From positions 8,688,501 through 8,752,500 of the forward strand of contig BSBM01000592.1 in NCBI GenBank assembly GCA_027924585.1: a DNA stretch of 64,000 nt. Direction: 5' to 3'. Positions 58,600-64,000 of the stretch are shown here, in pieces. This DNA is from Larix kaempferi. Its lineage: Eukaryota; Streptophyta; Pinopsida; Pinales; Pinaceae. Under the pieces are notes generated by a model, which saw only the letters and a program-made list of their open reading frames with translations, was not told the DNA's origin and did not search any database. Each line of letters begins with the position of its first letter. Position 1 is the stretch's first letter. The translations under genes and the position numbers were made by a program.

Positions 58600-60742
58600 G
58601 GGAGGCCAAAAATGGGCCCGAAAAAATATTGCGATCAAGATTTTGATTTTGGTCATTTGTTATCTCTTGGGGTCCCATATGAGCCTCCAAGTATCGGAAT
58701 TTGAAAAAGTTGAAGCGTTGAGGAGATTTTTAATTATTATGGACCACCAGGGAGCTGTTTTAATTAAAAATCATGGATTTTGGGCAAATGGTGCCTAATT
58801 GATGGATCGGAGTCGTTCAAGTGACCATGTCTACCATATTTGGAGTCTACGATCACATTGCATCAGACGGTTCGTCAATCCGGGCATTATAAGTGGGTCA
58901 AAAGCCCAAATTACATCTTCAGCAATAAAAACCAGCACTAAATTAAATGGAAAATCAAATATGGCAAGGGTAACTATGGAAAAATGGCAAATGCAAAGGT
59001 TGGCTAATACAAGGGTGACTTCTAAGGTATTTTTACTATGTTTGGACATTCTACTTGTGTGGTGGGGCCCTCACTTTGGCCAGCTCACCATGTGGGACGA
59101 ATTTGCCCATGGGGGGCGTTTTTCCACTTAGCAAAAATCAATTTTTGTTGTTTTATTGTATTGAGACCATGGTTTAGTGGTATGGGGAGCTAAAACAGCC
59201 CATAGGCACCCCCCAACCACCATTTATATGCATTGTATGGGCCCCACGAAGTGGCCCCATCTCCACTTGGGCGTTAGAAGGTAATTCGCCCCCCCTCTTG
59301 AGTGTTGATCTCCTCCATCGATTTGGGCATTGAGAGAGTTAATCTCAGCCCTTAGTTTTGGAGGGAGTTAGGGTTGAGAGTGGTCTTTCTCTATAAGAGA
59401 AGACACTCACCCATTTTGTCTTCCTCTCTTGGCATTTTTGGACTTGGAATAGAAGAAAACGATTTGCAGCTCTACTTGTTCTCTTGTGGTGATCTCTTGT
59501 GGAATGTTGATTGCCATGCTATCTTGATGCACCAAAATAGATTGTGATTGTCTTCAGCATATAGTTTCTTACCATTGTTTGCAGCAAACACAAGTTCTTG
59601 GAGGAGGGCGCACCACTTGGCTACCATTGTTGCTCCACTCTCCGGGATTGATCTTCAAAGGGAAGTGTTTTTTCCATTTTAGCCAAGCATTTCTTCTCAT
59701 TATTATTTGTATTGGTGTAGCTTTCATTTACTTGTCAGGCAGATTTGACTTATGTTCATTTGTTTTGGCAGGCAAGGAGGGCGAATTGGTGGGACTAAGC
59801 ACATCGAACTCACTTGGGGACTTCTCAAATCGATTTTGTTTGATCTTTGGGACGCACAACCTCAGCAAATCAGAGATATCACCTGGGTACAAGTAAGTGT
59901 TTCTCTTCATTCTCTTGCGTTTCAATTTCTAAAAGGTTTTAGAGAGGAATTTACATAAAAACCCTAAAAATTAAAATCTTAAAATTCAACCGTTAAAACT
60001 TGTTTTTCTTTCCAAACCCGCTTATGAAATGTTCTTAAATGCTTAAGTCCAAAGTTTCAAGTTGATTAGACTCCATTTGACCTTAGATCTAGCACTGGTC
60101 CACTTGGCAAAAACGCCCCCCTAGGGCGTTTTTCTCTTTCTGTCTAGCTGGGTTGTTTTGGGGTTGTGGGTAGTTTTGAATTGTGTTTAAAATGCCATTT
60201 AATCAATAGAAATCAAACTATCATCTGCTAGAAGTGCATTTAAACGTTAATTTATCGCTGCCCTAGGTCTGCTAAGTCACTGAATTAACCCTCTTCCTTG
60301 GGCAGTTTTGCAACATTGATCACTTCTAGTTTGTTTGCATCCTTAGCTAATTTTCCAGCCATTTAATTACTGATCCAATCCATTTCATTCATCATATTTG
60401 ATTGCTAGTCACATTCCATTTACATACTTATTTCATACTTGTGTCCAACCATTGGCTGAAATTGAGCTTAGGATCCATCTGACACTCACCTCTTGTTCAC
60501 ATCTATTTATCTTCTTTGGGGGCTTGGGTGTCTGTTTTGTTGCTTGACCATCACTGGTTGAGCGGGGTCTCCCCCCTAACTTGGCTACTTGCCTTGTCTG
60601 AAGTGACAAACGCCGTGTCCGGTGTGACGACCGTTCCTTGAATGGTGGCCTTGGCGTTTGCAGGTTACACCTACCTGGTTGCTCACCCTCTACCATCCCT
60701 GACGGGATACCTTTTATTAGCAGCTAGAGTTAGTGTGATAAC
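58600..60742 (+). repeat. F2-family LTR-like sequence, copy 3
   Basis: Shared blocks with the other F2 copies: TATA-like CTCTATAAGAGAAGAC (59389), a 'cttggaatag' region (59440), 'gcggggtctcccccctaacttg' (60560) and 'ccctctaccatccctgacgggatacct' (60687). Similarity ends near TGTGATAACA. The left end is uncertain. Confidence 0.45.
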
Positions 60743-61480
60743 AAGGGGATAAGTGTGGTGACATTGGCCCGTTTCCCTTGGTTCCGCTCGGGCTAGTCTG
60801 CATCTTTGGGACTCTAATGACACACGCTAGTTTGGGCGGTAACAGGTTGATTTAATGGCTTGAAATTACTAATACAAATTTGTTGGTATAATCTTTGAAA
60901 AAGTTCATGTTTGCTCCAATAAAAAGAGGTTAGGGTTGAGGTGAAACAATCCCTTCAACTTGTTGTAATCATTGTGTTTGTTAACAGATACTTGTTGTTG
61001 CAGCATCCTAGATAGCGTTGTTCACTCTTTTTTAGGGTTGCCCTAACTGGGGTTGAAGATTAAGTGTGGCACATTTAGACCCTCTTCATATTGGGGTGAA
61101 ATCACACTTGATGAATGATGTATCGTTGGTCGTTCACTCAATAAAGAAGTCTGGCTATTATTGTCTACTTCATTTGTTGTTTCATATCTGGTCATCCCTT
61201 AATTCTTCATGGTTGCACGTTATTACTTGGTTGATTTTATACTTGTTGTGAGGAGCATATTGGTAAGGGTCCTCCTTTAATTTTCTGCATTTTGAAGTAG
61301 ATCCATGTGGCTACTTAAAGCATGTTTGTAACAATCTAACTACAAATCCTTACATATTGTTCGAACCCTCTTCATTGTTGATCCTAACTCCATTGCCCAA
61401 TTGGATAGGCATTGTTCCTGGCAATCCACCATCCCCTTATTTCTAGAGAATATCATAAATTATCTTTTTGCAGGATTTGC
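60743..61480. other. No gene supported
   Basis: Right flank of the F2 LTR, possibly its internal region. Only short frames; nothing recognised. Confidence 0.35.
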
Positions 61481-62900
61481 CCCCTTGTGCCAAGGGGGAG
61501 CTGGCCTAAAGTGAGAAGAAGATTTGTTTTGGTGACAGTGAGTAACCTTCCTGAGTGCCTCCAGGGTTGCACTTAGTTCAGGGACTTGAATATCTTTAAG
61601 TGCAAGTCTAGGAGGTAACAAAGTGCACAAAAAGGAACAGTTAAGTGCACACACACAAAGTTTAGGCACAGGAGCAAGTCAACCAAACACAAGCAAGATT
61701 GAAGTGCGTTGAAGTGCATATGATCACATGGTAGAACAATGGGAATGAATCATGTTATGCTTAAATTGTTGGAGCAATGACAACATTTGTAAAAACTTCC
61801 ATATATGACTTTTATCGCAAATTCATAAATTTCACCTCACTAGAGGTTACCCGAATCTAATCCCTAAGAGATTTCAGCCTTGGGACTGATTTGAAATAGT
61901 TAATAATAGCAATGAACAGCAGCAAATACTCCAATTCACTTTAGTCCAAATCACTAGGCAACTCAAGAGAAAAGATACCAAACAAATGTACTTCAATTGC
62001 AACAAATTACAGCACTTTGGACACTTTTTCATGCATATAATAGATCTGAAAAAACTTTATCACAAAAAAATTTAGAGCAGTAACCTTATCTACAAGATAT
62101 AAAGTAAATCACTATTTCAACCCTATATGTCAAGGCAGCGCAAACATCAAGTGTTGGAAAATTACCCAATCAAGAAGACAATGCAAGCTAAAAATCAAAT
62201 ATGCAAGTACACAATTAATGGTCAGCTGAAACACTTCATTTATATATACCATACTCACAACTTATCACAAGCTAGTACAATTTCAATCTCCCCAAACCCT
62301 AGCTAAGTAAAGCAATAAAACCCTAGCCACCAACTCCTAGCTAGGAAGCATTGAGCATTCCTAATCAAAACTGGTCACTACACCAAGAATCCTCAACAAG
62401 CTAGTATCATCAACTACAAGTCCTCTTTGGCTCACAGAAAACCCTCCTCTTCTCCTCCTCAACAAGCATAACAAGTAGCACTAGGGTTTCAAAACCCTGG
62501 TCTTCTTCCTCACAGAGTTACAAGATACAATGTTGTCTTTATCCCTTTAGGGTTTATGAAAAAACCTAGCTTCTTCACCTCCTTAGGGTGAAATCCTAAC
62601 CTTAGAATATCCCTTGAACTTCTCCAAGAACCCTACCGCACCAAGACAAGGAGAGATAATACAAAGAGTACACTAGAGAAAAACTAGTGCACACCACTCT
62701 TCACATCTCTAACACAAATGTGTGATTTATGAATAAATGAACTCTCTCCTTCCTCTATTTATATGAGAGGTAAGGGAGGTCAACAATACAATAGTGGTCC
62801 TAATCCACTACAAGAAACCTATCCACAAGAAGATAGGCCCAAATGTAAAGCATTGCCCCTACAAGTGACACATGTCAAGCTCCAAGGTGAAGGCATCCAA
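61481..62900 (-). repeat. Possible LTR fragment, minus orientation
   Basis: On the minus strand a TATA-like CATATAAATAGAGGAAGG lies near 62750. It is followed by a leader-like region with repeated 'ccctag'/'aaaccct' wording. No ends were found and no partner copy lies in the window. Confidence 0.3.
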
Positions 62901-64000
62901 CAAGAAAGGTTCCAAGGTACGAACGCACCTTAAGAACATACAACACTACACCTCCACAAGCCTCCAAAGCTCCAACGCTCATCCTAAGACATGTGGTCCC
63001 TCGAGTCCACCTGACCTACATGATCACTTCCTTAACCCAAGCATCCTCAAGTCAAGCACAAGCCTCCATGCAACCAAGCATTCCCATGCCATATAGGGAT
63101 CAATGCCCTCCTTCAAGATGCCCAATGATCCTCCTCCGAGGCAAGTAGTCCTCCAAGCAAGCCACCCACTCTACATGTGTGCATCATGAAGAATGCCATC
63201 ATGACATCTAGGTCTCCAAGACTCTAAGGAAGAATGACACATAAGCAACCACACAAGGTCTAGCAATCAAAGAGAAAGCCACCTCACATGTCTGTGTCCA
63301 TCACAGAACAACCAAGGGCCATCCATACACCATGCACCCTGTTACACTCCAGATTGTCTGCAGCATGCCCTTCAGGATGTACCAAACTGAGGAGGTTGTT
63401 TGCCATTGTAAAAGGCCAAGTATGGGCTTTCTTACGTAAAAGTGTTGGTCTAGCGGGGATCAAGACCCTTGGTCTGGTCATGGCAGGTCCTCTTAGTTTC
63501 CATTTCAAGGAGTATTGGCTTAGTGGCTTTGCTGACTATCCCTTGATGGGCAGAAGTCCCTTATCATGTTGACATTTTTTCCCTAGGTTGGTGCTCCGAT
63601 GCTTCTTGGGATGGACAGATTATGACACATGGCTCAAGGGCTCCTAACCACACTTATGTTTATGCCATGTAGAAAGTGATTGCGTGTGTAAGGGTTTCCA
63701 TACCCGTTTTAGCACACCTCATTTATTCTCACTTGGACCTTCTCTTTTCATGTATTACCCCTCCTCTTGGTCTCCACATGCAAGAATGATGATGACATTG
63801 TCCTTTGAAGGAAGCCTTACCTTGCCAAAAAGGAAGGCATTGAGGAAAATTCTACATCGCTGGGGTTAGTAGGGGCATGACATCCTCTTTTAGGCTCAAC
63901 ACTCCACTTGGTTGAACCCATTTGCATCATTTTATCATTAGTTTTAGTCTTTTGAGGTTTGGTCCTTGGCATGTGGGTGACAAACCCTAATTTCAAGTTA
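62901..64000. other. No gene supported
   Basis: Several 60-95 codon frames on both strands overlap one another and have no recognisable domains. The best (63288-63572, plus) has ordinary composition but no neighbour or splice context. I would not call a gene. Confidence 0.35.

Overview
This is nuclear plant DNA. Long-terminal-repeat (LTR) retrotransposons, solo LTRs and hAT DNA transposons fill most of it, and the exons of one host gene are scattered among them. Very long introns packed with nested, mostly silent elements, old LTRs and near-complete loss of gene density fit a large-genome seed plant. I think a gymnosperm (conifer type) is the best guess, but that is inference. No bacterial-style operon, rRNA, tRNA or CRISPR array was seen.

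Layout. 1-1929: a decayed Ty1/copia remnant and a tract rich in CTTGGT/ACCAAG palindromes. 1930-11443: a Ty3/gypsy chromovirus on the minus strand with two ~1.77 kb LTRs, tRNA-iMet primer-binding site, polypurine tract, broken gag/protease and an integrase with chromodomain; its reverse transcriptase and RNase H are gone, replaced by a truncated copy of another LTR. 11444-15215: copia-type LTR sequence. 15216-17665: a truncated copy of a very long LTR family (called LTR-Y here). 17666-21008: a second unknown retroelement family (called F2), split by a perfect solo LTR with target-site duplication (TSD) TTCTA. 21668-25987: a 4.3 kb TG..CA unit with TSD TGGCC, probably a giant solo LTR.

26216-42780 (minus strand): ten exons of a UvrD/PcrA/SRS2-like superfamily 1 DNA helicase. 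Helicase motifs Ia, Ib, II, III, IV, V and VI appear in order. The Walker A exon and both ends of the gene were not found. One intron of about 12.5 kb holds a nearly complete hAT transposon (TSD GTCTTGGA) with its transposase gene, two 204 bp hAT-type MITEs in opposite orientation, an LTR-Y copy and a deleted copia element.

43616-64000: an old LTR of family G interrupted by insertions (one a 665 bp hAT-like element), F2 copies, and at 52388-58394 a structurally complete 6.0 kb LTR element (called element G) with TSD TGGAG. Element G has a correct primer-binding site and polypurine tract and keeps about the last 15 codons of a chromovirus polyprotein. Otherwise it carries a long open frame of unknown function in place of gag-pol. 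This is the best candidate in the window for something undescribed. It looks like a non-autonomous partner of chromoviruses like the one at 1930-11443.

Family names G, Y and F2 are labels used only in this annotation. Homology between copies was judged by eye; no database search was possible.
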